From positions 1-18,642 of the forward strand of contig JAKAUD010000189.1 in assembly GCA_021827885.1 (NCBI GenBank): a DNA stretch of 18,642 nt, given 5' to 3'. The DNA comes from Thermoplasmata archaeon. Its GTDB lineage: Archaea; Thermoplasmatota; Thermoplasmata; Thermoplasmatales; Thermoplasmataceae. The notes beneath the pieces are model-generated. The model had not been told where the DNA came from. It did not search any database and saw nothing but the letters and a program-made list of their open reading frames with translations. Positions 1 through 7,880 of the stretch are shown here, in pieces. The position numbers were made by a program, and so were the translations under genes. The stretch's first letter is position 1, and each line of letters begins with the position of its first letter.

Positions 1-873
1 GACAGGGAGGATTCATACAAGCTTGCAAAGCTTCTCAGGCTTGGGGAACTCCCTGAGGTGCATCTTCCATCCAGGAGTTCCGATGATCTCAGGTCCCTGA
101 CAAGGTACCGCAGATCCATTGGCAACGATATCACCATGATCAAGAACCGCATTCATGCATTGCTGTCATCATACGGCATGGCAATAGATGCCACTGACAT
201 ATTCGGCAAGAAGGGCATTGCACAGATTCATGGTGCATCATCAATGCTGTCCGAGCCTGACAGGCTGATTCTGTCTTCAATGCTCGAGAGGATATCCGTC
301 CTGAGGAATCATGCAGCATCGGTGGAGGATCGCCTTTCCGCCATGGCCATGGGCAATGCTGCTGTTGCACGCATAATGACAATACCCGGGTTAAATGTGT
401 ATTCATCATCCGCAATAATGGCGGAGATAGATGACATATCCCGGTTTGCAACAAAGGAGAAACTTGCTTCCTATGCCGGCCTTGTACCGAGACAGGACCA
501 GTCCGGGAATCATGACATCAAAGGACATATATCCAAGCATGGCCCTTCCATGCTCAGGTTCATCCTTGTGAATGCCGCACATGTTGTCATAAAGTATTCC
601 AGGAAAATGAAGAGCAGGTATCTCAGCCTTGTGGGAAGACTTGGAAGGAACAGGGCAATTGTTGCAATTGCAAGGATACTCCTCGAGACCATATATACGA
701 TGCTGAAGAAGGGTGAGGATTTCGTTGACCAGATAGATGCGCTTACGGAGAGGAAGATGAAATCCATGAAGGAAAGGGCAAAGAATCCTTCAAGGATCAG
801 GAATGTTGAGGAGGCCATCAGATATATAAGGGAGGAAAGGATCAAAGGTCCGCCTAAGGAACTTTTTTCATAG
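1..873 (+). CDS. IS110-family transposase, C-terminal part (cut by left edge)
   Basis: The frame is open from base 1, so the GTG at 58 is not the real start; translated residues before it read SYKLAKLLRLGELPEVHLP, as in the middle of IS110 transposases. About 290 residues are present. The N-terminal RuvC-like DEDD domain lies outside the window. What remains is a helical linker (IKNRIHALL) followed by the IS116/IS110/IS902 domain: IPGLNVYSSSAIMAEI, then ASYAGLVPRQDQSGN, then KGHISKHGPSMLRFILVNAA, the block that in this family carries the catalytic serine. The stop is TAG at 871-873. IS110 enzymes recombine DNA guided by a bridge RNA encoded in a noncoding end of the element; no bridge RNA can be assigned here because the left end is missing. 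No frameshift is seen, so this copy may be intact outside the window. Confidence 0.9.
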   Translation, partial: DREDSYKLAKLLRLGELPEVHLPSRSSDDLRSLTRYRRSIGNDITMIKNRIHALLSSYGMAIDATDIFGKKGIAQIHGASSMLSEPDRLILSSMLERISVLRNHAASVEDRLSAMAMGNAAVARIMTIPGLNVYSSSAIMAEIDDISRFATKEKLASYAGLVPRQDQSGNHDIKGHISKHGPSMLRFILVNAAHVVIKYSRKMKSRYLSLVGRLGRNRAIVAIARILLETIYTMLKKGEDFVDQIDALTERKMKSMKERAKNPSRIRNVEEAIRYIREERIKGPPKELFS

Positions 874-966
874 AAGCCTAAATACAGACTCTCCTAAAAA
901 GAAACAGGGGGCTTATTTACCTCCATTAAACCAAAGAGATCCAAAAATAAAATGAGTTATGCACAG

Positions 967-1644
967 TTACATTATGAAATGATTTAAAATGCCGGCTACG
1001 CCGGATAACAAAGGATTTCTGGTTCTTGTAAGCGAGCGAGATAACTTACATAATATTCTGCCCTCTTCGTAAGAGGGTATGAATCTAATATACCTTCCGT
1101 ATACTATAGAATACACCGCTATTTCGTTAATATCCAGATGTAAAAAACTAGCGGGTTTATGCGCTTTGACAAAAATACCAGGGTATTCACTATCTTTCTC
1201 TAGAACGTCAATTCTCATGTTCTCAAAAATTTGATTAATATTTGACTCTGAAAATCTCCAAAAATCAAAGGGAGCGAGATGATATCCAAAACCGAAAGAG
1301 CGAGTAGTTAGCATTATCAAGCCGTAAGTGTTTAACAAAGATTCAATTGTATATATAAAATTCCTATAATCCCTGATATGTTCGATAACTTCTGTAGCTA
1401 TTATTAGATCAAATGAGTTTTTCCCATAGCTAGTTAATAAATCTTCTGAAGGTATAACTACATCAACTCCTGGACCGGGGCGAATATCTGCACCTATGTA
1501 TTCTTTGGGCTCAAAATACGTTTCTATCAGTTTTCTAATGCCACCATATTTGTGATAACTGCCAATTTCAAGTATTTTTTTGGCATGAACATCACTGTTA
1601 GTGAGATTGTTAATAAAAAAAGTCCATATTGAATCGTGCGGCAT
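967..1644 (-). CDS. Class I SAM-dependent methyltransferase (Methyltransf_11-like)
   Basis: A complete 225-residue protein. Motif I is ILEIGSYHKYGG (residues 24-35), the SAM-binding loop. The acidic strand-2 motif is YIGADIRPG (49-57) and motif IV is FDLIIATEVIEHI (78-90), typical of small-molecule methyltransferases. The C-terminal third is basic and carries no domain I recognise. No signal peptide or membrane segment is evident, so it should be cytoplasmic. The ATG at 1644 is preferred because an AT-rich TATA-like stretch lies 21-30 bases upstream. It is AT-rich like the glycosyltransferase genes further along and unlike the flanking IS110 and intron DNA, so it is probably an original gene of the glycan region, perhaps methylating a sugar or a lipid-linked intermediate. 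The substrate is unknown. Confidence 0.8.
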   Translation of the reverse strand: MPHDSIWTFFINNLTNSDVHAKKILEIGSYHKYGGIRKLIETYFEPKEYIGADIRPGPGVDVVIPSEDLLTSYGKNSFDLIIATEVIEHIRDYRNFIYTIESLLNTYGLIMLTTRSFGFGYHLAPFDFWRFSESNINQIFENMRIDVLEKDSEYPGIFVKAHKPASFLHLDINEIAVYSIVYGRYIRFIPSYEEGRILCKLSRSLTRTRNPLLSGVAGILNHFIM

Positions 1645-1664
1645 ATTTACTGTATGGGTAGGTT

Positions 1665-1674
1665 GATTAAAAGT
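1665..1674 (-). promoter_or_regulatory. Possible TATA box for the methyltransferase gene
   Basis: On the minus strand this reads ACTTTTAATC, 21-30 bases before the ATG at 1644, a distance that fits a leaderless archaeal transcript. No BRE was recognised. Position and base composition are the only support. Confidence 0.3.
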
Positions 1675-1729
1675 TCTTTCTTTAGTTCAGACTCTCCGCA
1701 TGTGTATTTGATTCACTTACTTACCACAT

Positions 1730-1912
1730 GTGAGCAGGAAGATCTTTGTTCTTGACAACAAGCTGAGCATAACAGATGATGAGATATGGGGCATACTGGA
1801 AAGGACGGTGACAAAACAGCGTACATCAGCTAAGGCAGATGTGCTCAGGAGATATCTGGGGAAGGGGGGTGTACGTAATAATCACAAAGTCAGAAGGGTA
1901 AGCCGAAAATGA
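1730..1912 (+). CDS. Short ORF of unknown function abutting group II intron 1
   Basis: A 60-residue frame from a GTG start to TGA at 1910-1912. It is basic at the C terminus (HKVRRVSRK), has an N-terminal patch ITDDEIWGILERTV, and no domain is recognised. The open frame reaches back only to 1712, so this is not simply the tail of a long ORF, but it could be a relic of a gene broken by the intron, whose first base (1928) lies 15 bases after the stop. It may also be chance. A 10-bp sequence found beside the IS110 stop recurs just upstream, at 1688-1697. Confidence 0.3.
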   Translation: MSRKIFVLDNKLSITDDEIWGILERTVTKQRTSAKADVLRRYLGKGGVRNNHKVRRVSRK

Positions 1913-1920
1913 ATAGTGTC

Positions 1921-1927
1921 CCACACT
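1921..1927 (+). promoter_or_regulatory. IBS1 (exon binding site) of intron 1
   Basis: CCACACT immediately before the intron is a perfect 7-base complement to AGTGTGG at 2176-2182 within domain I. This is the standard IBS1-EBS1 pairing that sets the 5' splice and insertion site of a group II intron, and it fixes the boundary at 1927/1928. Confidence 0.7.
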
Positions 1928-2885
1928 GTACGACGTTGGAGGCAAACAACTATAGGTGAAAGTCCGAACATGTTAGAAACTGCAAGATATGTAGCGAGGT
2001 CCAAGGAAGTTCTGGTAACAGCAATCCCCGAAGCAGGATGACAAAGGGAAACATGGGTCCCACGATGGATCAGATATTCCGACGCAAAACGGCAGGCTGG
2101 AACGAACAGTTAAACCAGATGTAGCATCGTGAGACAATCCCGCAGTAATGCGGATAATGGATGTGCCGAGACTTTAGTGTGGTGCCGAAGGAAGCACATG
2201 GTATTCGAAAATGCATCGGGAATACCATGGCATCCCGGTGTAGCAAGTTCGGCATGCCACGAAAGTTGTTTGAGAAAAGACATGAGATCCCATATCTTCA
2301 TCCATAGGGGAATAAAGCGACCTGATGTGGTCTTCACAGACGATGTAATGATGCCTATAAGCGGGACCCGTGAAATGGAATCTGAAGAGATACGGGAAGT
2401 CGGAAGGGAAAATAGTAGCGACGAGAGATCTGTAATGGGTAAGGGCGCGAAGGATCCCTGCTTCGGACAAGTGCCAGCAGAGTTTAAGATCATGCCATAT
2501 TCACTTGGAGGTGTATCACATAGCAGATAAGATCGGAGAACTCAGGGAAGCACTTTACCGTTCGGCAAAGGCAAACCCGGAAAGGAAGTTCTATTCTCTG
2601 TTTGACAAGATATGCAGAAAGGACACACTGGAAGAGGAATGGCAAAGAGTGAGGACAAACAACGGGGCGCCAGGTATAGACAACACAACAACAATTGAAG
2701 AATTTCAGGAAAACAGGACGGAAAACATTGACAGCATAATCAACGATCTCAGAGAAAACAGATCTGCCCACGATGCCATAGACGGGATCGTGAAATACCT
2801 TAACTTCGGCTGCGAGTACATGATCGATGCGGACATAACCAGTTGCTTTGACAATATCCCCGTTGTCTGCGGTCTGCAAGGATAG
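1928..2885 (+). mobile_element. Group II intron 1, 3'-truncated
   Basis: The RNA part (1928-about 2500) aligns by eye with the other two introns in the window. It begins GTACGACG, followed by GGTGAAAGTCCGAACATG, CTGGTAACAGCAATCCC, the block GTAGCATCGTGAG and later GGCGCGAAGGATCCCTG. The 5' boundary is supported by base pairing: the last seven exon bases CCACACT (1921-1927) are exactly complementary to AGTGTGG at 2176-2182, which occupies the EBS1 position. The first five bases are GUACG rather than the usual GUGYG. The encoded RT is reduced to a fragment, and no domain V or VI was found after 2885, so the 3' half is lost and the intron cannot splice as it stands. Overlapping short ORFs inside it are RNA sequence, not proteins. 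Confidence 0.8.
2505..2885 (+). pseudogene. Group II intron reverse transcriptase, N-terminal remnant with internal deletion (intron 1)
   Basis: A 126-codon frame opening with TTG. It starts like the intron 2 RT (GELREALYRSAKANPERKFY, then DKICRKDTLEEEW and NNGAPGID), runs to INDLRENR, then jumps to SAHDAIDGIVKYLNFG and DADITSCFDNIP. Compared with the intact paralogue at 12148-13452, about 60 residues are missing between these two pieces (the stretch holding KPNGKNRPLSIP in the paralogue), as an in-frame deletion; the short repeat GATCT sits near the junction. The frame then ends after RT motif A with VVCGLQG, so the YADD motif, thumb and maturase domain are absent. Not a functional enzyme. 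It shares the KANPER-FYSL signature with the intron 3 remnant. Confidence 0.8.
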
Positions 2886-3099
2886 CATAATCTTATGACA
2901 ATGCCATTATATCCCGATAAGTTCATGAACTCCTATTGAACGTCGATTCCGATGCCTTTATCCTGCGATCTATAACGATTTGTTTCATGTTGTCGTACAG
3001 GATGGTATCGGAGTATCCCCGGAAGCAGGAGAATGCACTGATCATTCTTTACACCTCCAGCCTGTACAACTCTGACCCTCTTGCACATGAGGAAATGGA

Positions 3100-3237
3100 C
3101 CAAAATTAAACCGGCGATCCGGATCACTTTTATTCTGGCGAAAATGCATAATATTAAACTGGCGATTACAAGACGAAAGGACAGGATAGAAACATCCGGG
3201 TTATGCATGGCACTTGCTTAGACGCTATTAATTTTGG
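3100..3237. repeat. 138-bp segment bounded by inverted repeats (MITE-like candidate)
   Basis: CCAAAATTAA at 3100-3109 is exactly inverted as TTAATTTTGG at 3228-3237. Inside it, ATGCATAA at 3144-3151 is inverted as TTATGCAT at 3201-3208. The span is non-coding. A miniature element or a solo IS end pair are both possible; no target duplication was found. Confidence 0.35.
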
Positions 3238-3254
3238 TGGAGCCGGTAGCTAAA

Positions 3255-3265
3255 GATATTAAATA
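3255..3265 (+). promoter_or_regulatory. Possible TATA box for the GT2 gene
   Basis: GATATTAAATA lies about 32 bases before the ATG at 3297, which would give a very short or absent leader. There is no Shine-Dalgarno sequence before that ATG, in keeping with leaderless translation. Confidence 0.4.
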
Positions 3266-3296
3266 GATTGAAACAATGCATTGACCGAATCCTACT

Positions 3297-4310
3297 ATGA
3301 ACGACAACATACAAGTTTCAGTCGTTGTTACTGCCTATAATAGACGCATGTTTATCAAAAATGCCATTAACTCTATATTAAGACAAACACTTCCTAGAGT
3401 CAATTATGAAGTTATAGTTGTAAAGAATTATGAGGATAAGGATTTAGATAGTTTTTTATTAAACAATGGATGCATACTCGAGAAATCTAATGATAATGAT
3501 ACCTTTGGGGCATGTCTTGTCAAAGGAATTCTCCGCTCACGAGGAGCAATTATATGTTTTCTAGACGATGACGATGAATTTATCTATACCAAGTTAGAAA
3601 AGGTATTCGACGAGTTCTCTGAAAATAGATTGCAATTTTTTCACAATGGTATGATACCCATTAATGATGAGGGATACAAGTTGGAGAAACATTGGATTTG
3701 GAAGATGGCTCCTGAAACAGATATACTGGTTTCAAATCCATTAGAGTATTTAGATTATAAGAAATTATTTAGAATTGGTGCTGATTTTGGAGCAAGTTCA
3801 ATATGCATAAGTAAAGAACTAGCTTACAAACTTGTACCTAATTTAGGACGGCTAACTTCAGCGTCTGACAATTTTATGTTCTACATGGCATGTACAGATG
3901 TGCACCCCATAAAAATATCCTCAGAGAGATTGACAAAATACAGGATTCATGCATTTAATTCAAGTAAGCCTATGTCAAATTCATTCCCAGACTATCTTAA
4001 AAGATATAAAAAAAATGCTTCTGAAGCATACAATAGTTATGGTGTCATTAGTTCACTTGTAGATGGGTATAAGGTCTCTAAATTCGCAACATATCGTTAC
4101 GCGAGTTATAAGTTTGGATTTTATGTATCAATGAATCGAAAGAATGGTTTCGCAGCATTTAAAGACCTAATTAATTTCATTAAATGTGATTTTTACTTGC
4201 GTATTCCCAGAGCCATTCTTTTTGGTATTTGTTACGTACCTCTGCGGTTTTCTAATAAGGCCAGACGAATCTTTCTCTACGTTCTATGGAAGTTAACAAG
4301 TCTTAAGTAA
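3297..4310 (+). CDS. Family 2 glycosyltransferase
   Basis: A complete 337-residue protein with a GT-A fold. The N terminus is VSVVVTAYNRRMFIKNAINS (residues 8-27), the nucleotide-sugar binding start of GT2. FLDDDDEF with the Asp run at residues 90-93 fits the DXD metal site. A C-terminal patch (FLRIPRAILFG-type residues, about 300-325) is hydrophobic and basic and could anchor the enzyme to the inner face of the membrane. The role is transfer of a sugar from an activated donor onto a growing glycan or lipid carrier; donor and acceptor cannot be read from the sequence. It is AT-rich and intact, between intron 1 debris and an IS4-like relic. Its TAA stop (4308-4310) lies in the small inverted repeat AAGTA-ATT-TACTT (4306-4318), which could form a weak stem. 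Confidence 0.85.
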   Translation: MNDNIQVSVVVTAYNRRMFIKNAINSILRQTLPRVNYEVIVVKNYEDKDLDSFLLNNGCILEKSNDNDTFGACLVKGILRSRGAIICFLDDDDEFIYTKLEKVFDEFSENRLQFFHNGMIPINDEGYKLEKHWIWKMAPETDILVSNPLEYLDYKKLFRIGADFGASSICISKELAYKLVPNLGRLTSASDNFMFYMACTDVHPIKISSERLTKYRIHAFNSSKPMSNSFPDYLKRYKKNASEAYNSYGVISSLVDGYKVSKFATYRYASYKFGFYVSMNRKNGFAAFKDLINFIKCDFYLRIPRAILFGICYVPLRFSNKARRIFLYVLWKLTSLK

Positions 4311-4367
4311 TTTACTTCAGTTTTGCGATTTGATGAAGTTTAACAGCACGTCTGACATTGTCATACG

Positions 4368-5520
4368 GTGATTGAGATAGCTATACTGAATGCTCCCTAT
4401 GTCCTGACTGAATTGCTGGCTGAATTCAGGCCCATTTTTGACGAGAGCAGTTCAGGCAGTTCTCCAGATACATAGCGTCTTCATGGGCCTCATCCACGCG
4501 TTCAATGGCACACCTGAATGGGGCATATTCGTCGAGCATACCTATCAGTCTAACCTGAACAGCTTCCTGAGAAAGATCCTGGTCCTGGACATATTCAGGA
4601 AGTCCGTCAGCCTGATCGACCGTTATTCATCAGACTCCCTCGTGGTGATCGACGACACAATTCTTGAAAGAAACGGCAGACATATTGAGGGTTCAGACTG
4701 GTTGTTCGATCTCACACGGGGCAAATCAGTGCTGGGAATGCATTACGTTACTGCTGTCATGTCAGGTAACGCGGGGATATTTTCCCTCAATCTGGATCTC
4801 AAGGCAAAACTAGGCCTGTCCAAGATAAGCTTGATGAGGTTCATAGAGAGGGAGAGGAAGGACTGGGTCACGGAAGCGAAGAGCAACCGGAAGATATTCG
4901 TGGACGGAGACTGGATGAGACTGAAGGATTATGCAGCTTTACTGAACCTCAGGGATATGACAACGTACAGGGGAGATGACTGCACATATTTCATGAAGGG
5001 CATAACAACAAGGATGAAGAACGTAGGAGGGGTGCAAGTTGTGGTATCCCGGGGACAGAACCCGGAAAAGTTCTTTGTTACCAACATGATTGGGTGGAAG
5101 CCCAAGCAGATCATGGAGATGTATCTCAGGTGCTGGGACACAGAGGTCATGCATAGGGAGAATTTACCAGCGGGTGTTTGTAGGCATTGTCAGCAGGGCA
5201 AAGCTGAGCTTGCTGGGTGATCTGCTCCTCGAAATCTCTGCGATGATATCCCTGGAAACCTGGCTAAGGATAGGGAAAGGAACACCGATCTGAGATATAG
5301 ATCCACGGCCCTCAGGCTTTTGTGGGATCTGTTCGTGACACTGGAGAACCGGGGATCACGGCTTCTGGATGCCATTCTGGAGTCTATCGGGAAAACCTAC
5401 ACTGCGACAATAGACGTAATGGGAGGGTAAGACGCAAAACTATAGCATGGTGGTCTTTGAAATGTTCATGTGTCTTGGGCACAACCTCATGCGCATGATA
5501 AGGATAAAAAAGGGGAAGAT
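4368..5520 (+). pseudogene. IS4/IS701-like DDE transposase, multiply frameshifted
   Basis: The longest piece (4438-5220) holds the catalytic core: LVVIDDTILERNGRHIEGSD with the first Asp, then FVDGDWMRLKD with the second, then MYLRCWDTEVMHRE with a possible catalytic Glu. The N terminus is in another frame, from a GTG at 4368: IEIAILNAPYVLTELLAEF, then RPIFDE. At least two shifts occur between 4440 and 4480. Beyond 5150 the frame switches to IYQRVFVGIVSRAKLSLLGD, then after a stop to RYRSTALRLLWDLFVTLENR, and again near 5425 to GKTQNYSMVVFEMFMCLGHN, which resembles a transposase tail. With four or more lesions it is dead. The subfamily is uncertain. The transition into the next gene is in frame, so the right boundary is approximate. 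Confidence 0.75.
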
Positions 5521-5597
5521 AAGAAATAAAAGAATCATTTCCGACTGCATTGACCATGAATTCACTGTAATTTTCCTGAAAGATCAACCAAGCGCCA

Positions 5598-5606
5598 AAA
5601 TTAATA
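5598..5606 (+). promoter_or_regulatory. Possible TATA box for the membrane glycosyltransferase
   Basis: AAATTAATA lies 24-32 bases before the ATG at 5630, matching leaderless spacing, and it overlaps the alternative ATG at 5606. This is the reason for choosing 5630 as the start. Confidence 0.3.
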
Positions 5607-5629
5607 TGTTGTTAGAAATTGTCTTGCAC

Positions 5630-7867
5630 ATGGTTAACATTATTTCCAAAGTGTTATCTACTAGAAGAAGAGAAGCCATATTGGTCTATATAATTTCATT
5701 AAGCATAATTATTTCTATATATTACAGTTGGCTTTCTAATTCACTGCTATTTTTTGATGGAAATTTCCCAATTCCGTTCCTTAGAGGGGGGGTTTTCTTC
5801 TATCTTTCAGGCAATTATCCTTGGTTTTCACTTTTGTATTATTTTATACAGCAGATAGATGCAGCTTATTTAGGCTTGATTACAAACACAATTTATCTAT
5901 TAGTATACGCTTTCTGCACAATCACATTTTATTATATGACAATTACCTTGAATTTTAGCAGGTTTGCACGGATACTCGCATCTATTATATACATAATCAA
6001 TCCATTTACATTATATAACTTATATAATCCTTCTCTTTTACCATTCTTTTTAGTTATACCATTAATAATTTCGTTCATTGTTTTATACTCTCGCAGTAGT
6101 TATACCAGATTCCTAATTATTGCATCTGTATTAGCTTATTTTCTTGTTCAGTTGAGCGCGCCTCTTCAAGGATTGGCTGCTCTAAGGCTTGTAATACCAG
6201 CTATTTTTTTACCAAGTGTACTCCCGTTCCTACTCTCCCGTAGAAGCGAGTACCTAAGATTGATCAAGAGTTATCTTTTGGCCGTCTCGGTTTTTTTGCT
6301 TCTTAATTTTTTTTATATTTTTATAGTTATTTATTCCTATCTAGGAATTTTTGGAGGAAGTGGTACAACAAGTTTAAATGCCAATGCATTTAACCTTGTA
6401 AACCTAAGCTATTTATATAGTGGTCTCAAAATTTTAAACATTTTTTCTGACATCGAGTATCCATTTCTAACGACGCAATTCATTTGGTTATTTCAAGTAT
6501 TTTGGGGAATTCTTATTTTGGTATCAATTACAATTTCAATAATATGGAGGAAATACATACGCCCAGAAATTTTTGGATTCATCATTACAGCACTAGGGAT
6601 AATTTCATTTATGATCTTTACCAAGTATGGCTTAGACCTACTGCTCTTTAAAAAATTTCCACTTCTTTTTGTTTATGAATACCCATTTTTACTGGAATCG
6701 GTTTTAATTTTTTTATATTCAATCATTCTAGGTTTCCTTCTGAATTTAATCGTCAACAATGAGATTCAACACGCAAATCATAAAAAATACCATTTTTCTA
6801 TTTTAAAAAGAAAAAACTTTCGCACTATGTTAACGGTTATAGTAACAATTCTCATTTTAAGTCCTTTGATACCTTTCTTTAGCAATACCGCCCAATTATC
6901 TAATTCGCAGGCGAGCACTTCAAAATATCTAAATGAGACATATAATGAAATCGGTAACTATTTTTCTGAACATCCCGGAAATTACAGAACATTAATTTTA
7001 CCTTTAAATTATACGACATATAACTCGATGATGACCCAGGTTCCAACAAATAACTTGTTTTTTTCACCGTTTGCATCCGTGAATTCTGGTTCACCTGACG
7101 GTCAAAATTTTTTTCAGAGACCAAATCAGTATCCAAATTTCATTGCGGTAAGAAATGTTATAAACAACATTTTTTATAACAATACGAATAATATCACTGA
7201 ATTGCTCTCGATTTACAACGTTGAGTATGTGGTTGTGATGAATCCTCAAATTTCACAGAATTTAACTATGTATATTTCTTCATCTGGAGAAATTACTTTG
7301 AATGGGGGTGGCATTCAGTTCGTAAAAATTCTTGAAACTGCTACTAACTTTTCTGTTGTTTGCGAGCATTCGGATTTTGTTATTTTAAGAAACATGAAAT
7401 ACTTGGGGCCGCTTGGTATAATACAATACTCAAAATCTAAAATTGACATTTTTTCTAACGAAACTAGCTTGTCAGAAATTCTTTTGGGATATTCGCAGTA
7501 TTCTCAGTTACCTCAGCCAAACGCTACTTCAACGATTTCAAACGAAAGCGCAATTTCTGTTCAAGGAAATTCATATTCCTTTTTTGCTAGATCTACAGGC
7601 TTCTACGTGCTGATTACTAGTGAATATGTGACAGATGTTAATTTTAACAAAACTGCTGACATCAGTGAAAATTTTAATGGATTTAATATAATATATATCA
7701 ACGCTACTGCAAATTCAACGTACGATTTCATGTTTCCCTCTTTTAATAACTTTTTTCCACTCCTAGTTTACTATAATGTATCTTCTACAGTGAGTTCTTT
7801 TGTGATAATAGGTATGTTATTTCTATGGCCTCCACTTTTGAAACTGACTCGCAAGAAATTCAAATAA
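5630..7867 (+). CDS. Large GT-C-like membrane protein with sequon-rich outer domain
   Basis: The open frame begins at 5447 (806 codons), but residues 1-50 or so look like the tail of the preceding transposase. I place the start at the ATG at 5630 (745 residues); 5606 is possible. About 11-12 membrane segments fill the first 420 residues, for example ILVYIISLSIIISIYY, LGLITNTIYLLVYAFCTITF and LIFLYSIILGFLLNLIV. The stretch IINPFTLYNLYNPSLLPFFL resembles archaeal GT-C and DUF3367-type arabinosyltransferase-like proteins. A hydrophilic domain of about 300 residues follows, containing 13 N-X-S/T sequons (NET, NYT, NNT, NIT, NLT, NFS and others). A final membrane helix, SSFVIIGMLFLWPPLL, precedes the basic tail KLTRKKFK. 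It probably uses a lipid-linked sugar on the outer face, or supports such a step. The catalytic residue was not identified. The gene is strongly AT-rich. Confidence 0.7.
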   Translation: MVNIISKVLSTRRREAILVYIISLSIIISIYYSWLSNSLLFFDGNFPIPFLRGGVFFYLSGNYPWFSLLYYFIQQIDAAYLGLITNTIYLLVYAFCTITFYYMTITLNFSRFARILASIIYIINPFTLYNLYNPSLLPFFLVIPLIISFIVLYSRSSYTRFLIIASVLAYFLVQLSAPLQGLAALRLVIPAIFLPSVLPFLLSRRSEYLRLIKSYLLAVSVFLLLNFFYIFIVIYSYLGIFGGSGTTSLNANAFNLVNLSYLYSGLKILNIFSDIEYPFLTTQFIWLFQVFWGILILVSITISIIWRKYIRPEIFGFIITALGIISFMIFTKYGLDLLLFKKFPLLFVYEYPFLLESVLIFLYSIILGFLLNLIVNNEIQHANHKKYHFSILKRKNFRTMLTVIVTILILSPLIPFFSNTAQLSNSQASTSKYLNETYNEIGNYFSEHPGNYRTLILPLNYTTYNSMMTQVPTNNLFFSPFASVNSGSPDGQNFFQRPNQYPNFIAVRNVINNIFYNNTNNITELLSIYNVEYVVVMNPQISQNLTMYISSSGEITLNGGGIQFVKILETATNFSVVCEHSDFVILRNMKYLGPLGIIQYSKSKIDIFSNETSLSEILLGYSQYSQLPQPNATSTISNESAISVQGNSYSFFARSTGFYVLITSEYVTDVNFNKTADISENFNGFNIIYINATANSTYDFMFPSFNNFFPLLVYYNVSSTVSSFVIIGMLFLWPPLLKLTRKKFK

Positions 7868-7880
7868 TTCTCTATTTTTA

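Larger units (their letters stand above)
2886..3296. other. Non-coding stretch with mobile-element debris upstream of the GT2 gene
   Basis: No convincing gene. A plus-strand frame of about 60 codons ending in TAA at 3107-3109 (LYTSSLYNSDPLAHEEMDQN) looks like a relic, but I cannot name its family. It is followed by a 10-bp inverted repeat (3100-3109 / 3228-3237), a nested 8-bp inverted repeat (3144-3151 / 3201-3208), and two copies of ATTAAACYGGCGAT. The right part contains the likely promoter of the glycosyltransferase at 3297. Confidence 0.5.

Noticed and set aside
993..1005. CCGGC-TAC-GCCGG hairpin as a terminator
   Set aside because: It lies inside the methyltransferase reading frame (GVAGIL) rather than after its stop, and no T-run follows.
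2129..2530. Plus and minus ORFs of 100-130 codons inside intron 1
   Set aside because: They cover domains I-IV of the group II intron and several overlap each other. No homology to proteins is visible.
2933..3208. A 91-codon minus-strand ORF
   Set aside because: No domain, no promoter, and it crosses the inverted-repeat unit. Probably chance.
4319..5441. AGTTTTGCG/CGCAAAACT as terminal repeats of the IS4-like element
   Set aside because: The match is exact over 9 bp, but transposase-like coding sequence (NYSMVVFEMFMCLGHN) appears to continue past 5441, so the right copy would lie inside the gene.
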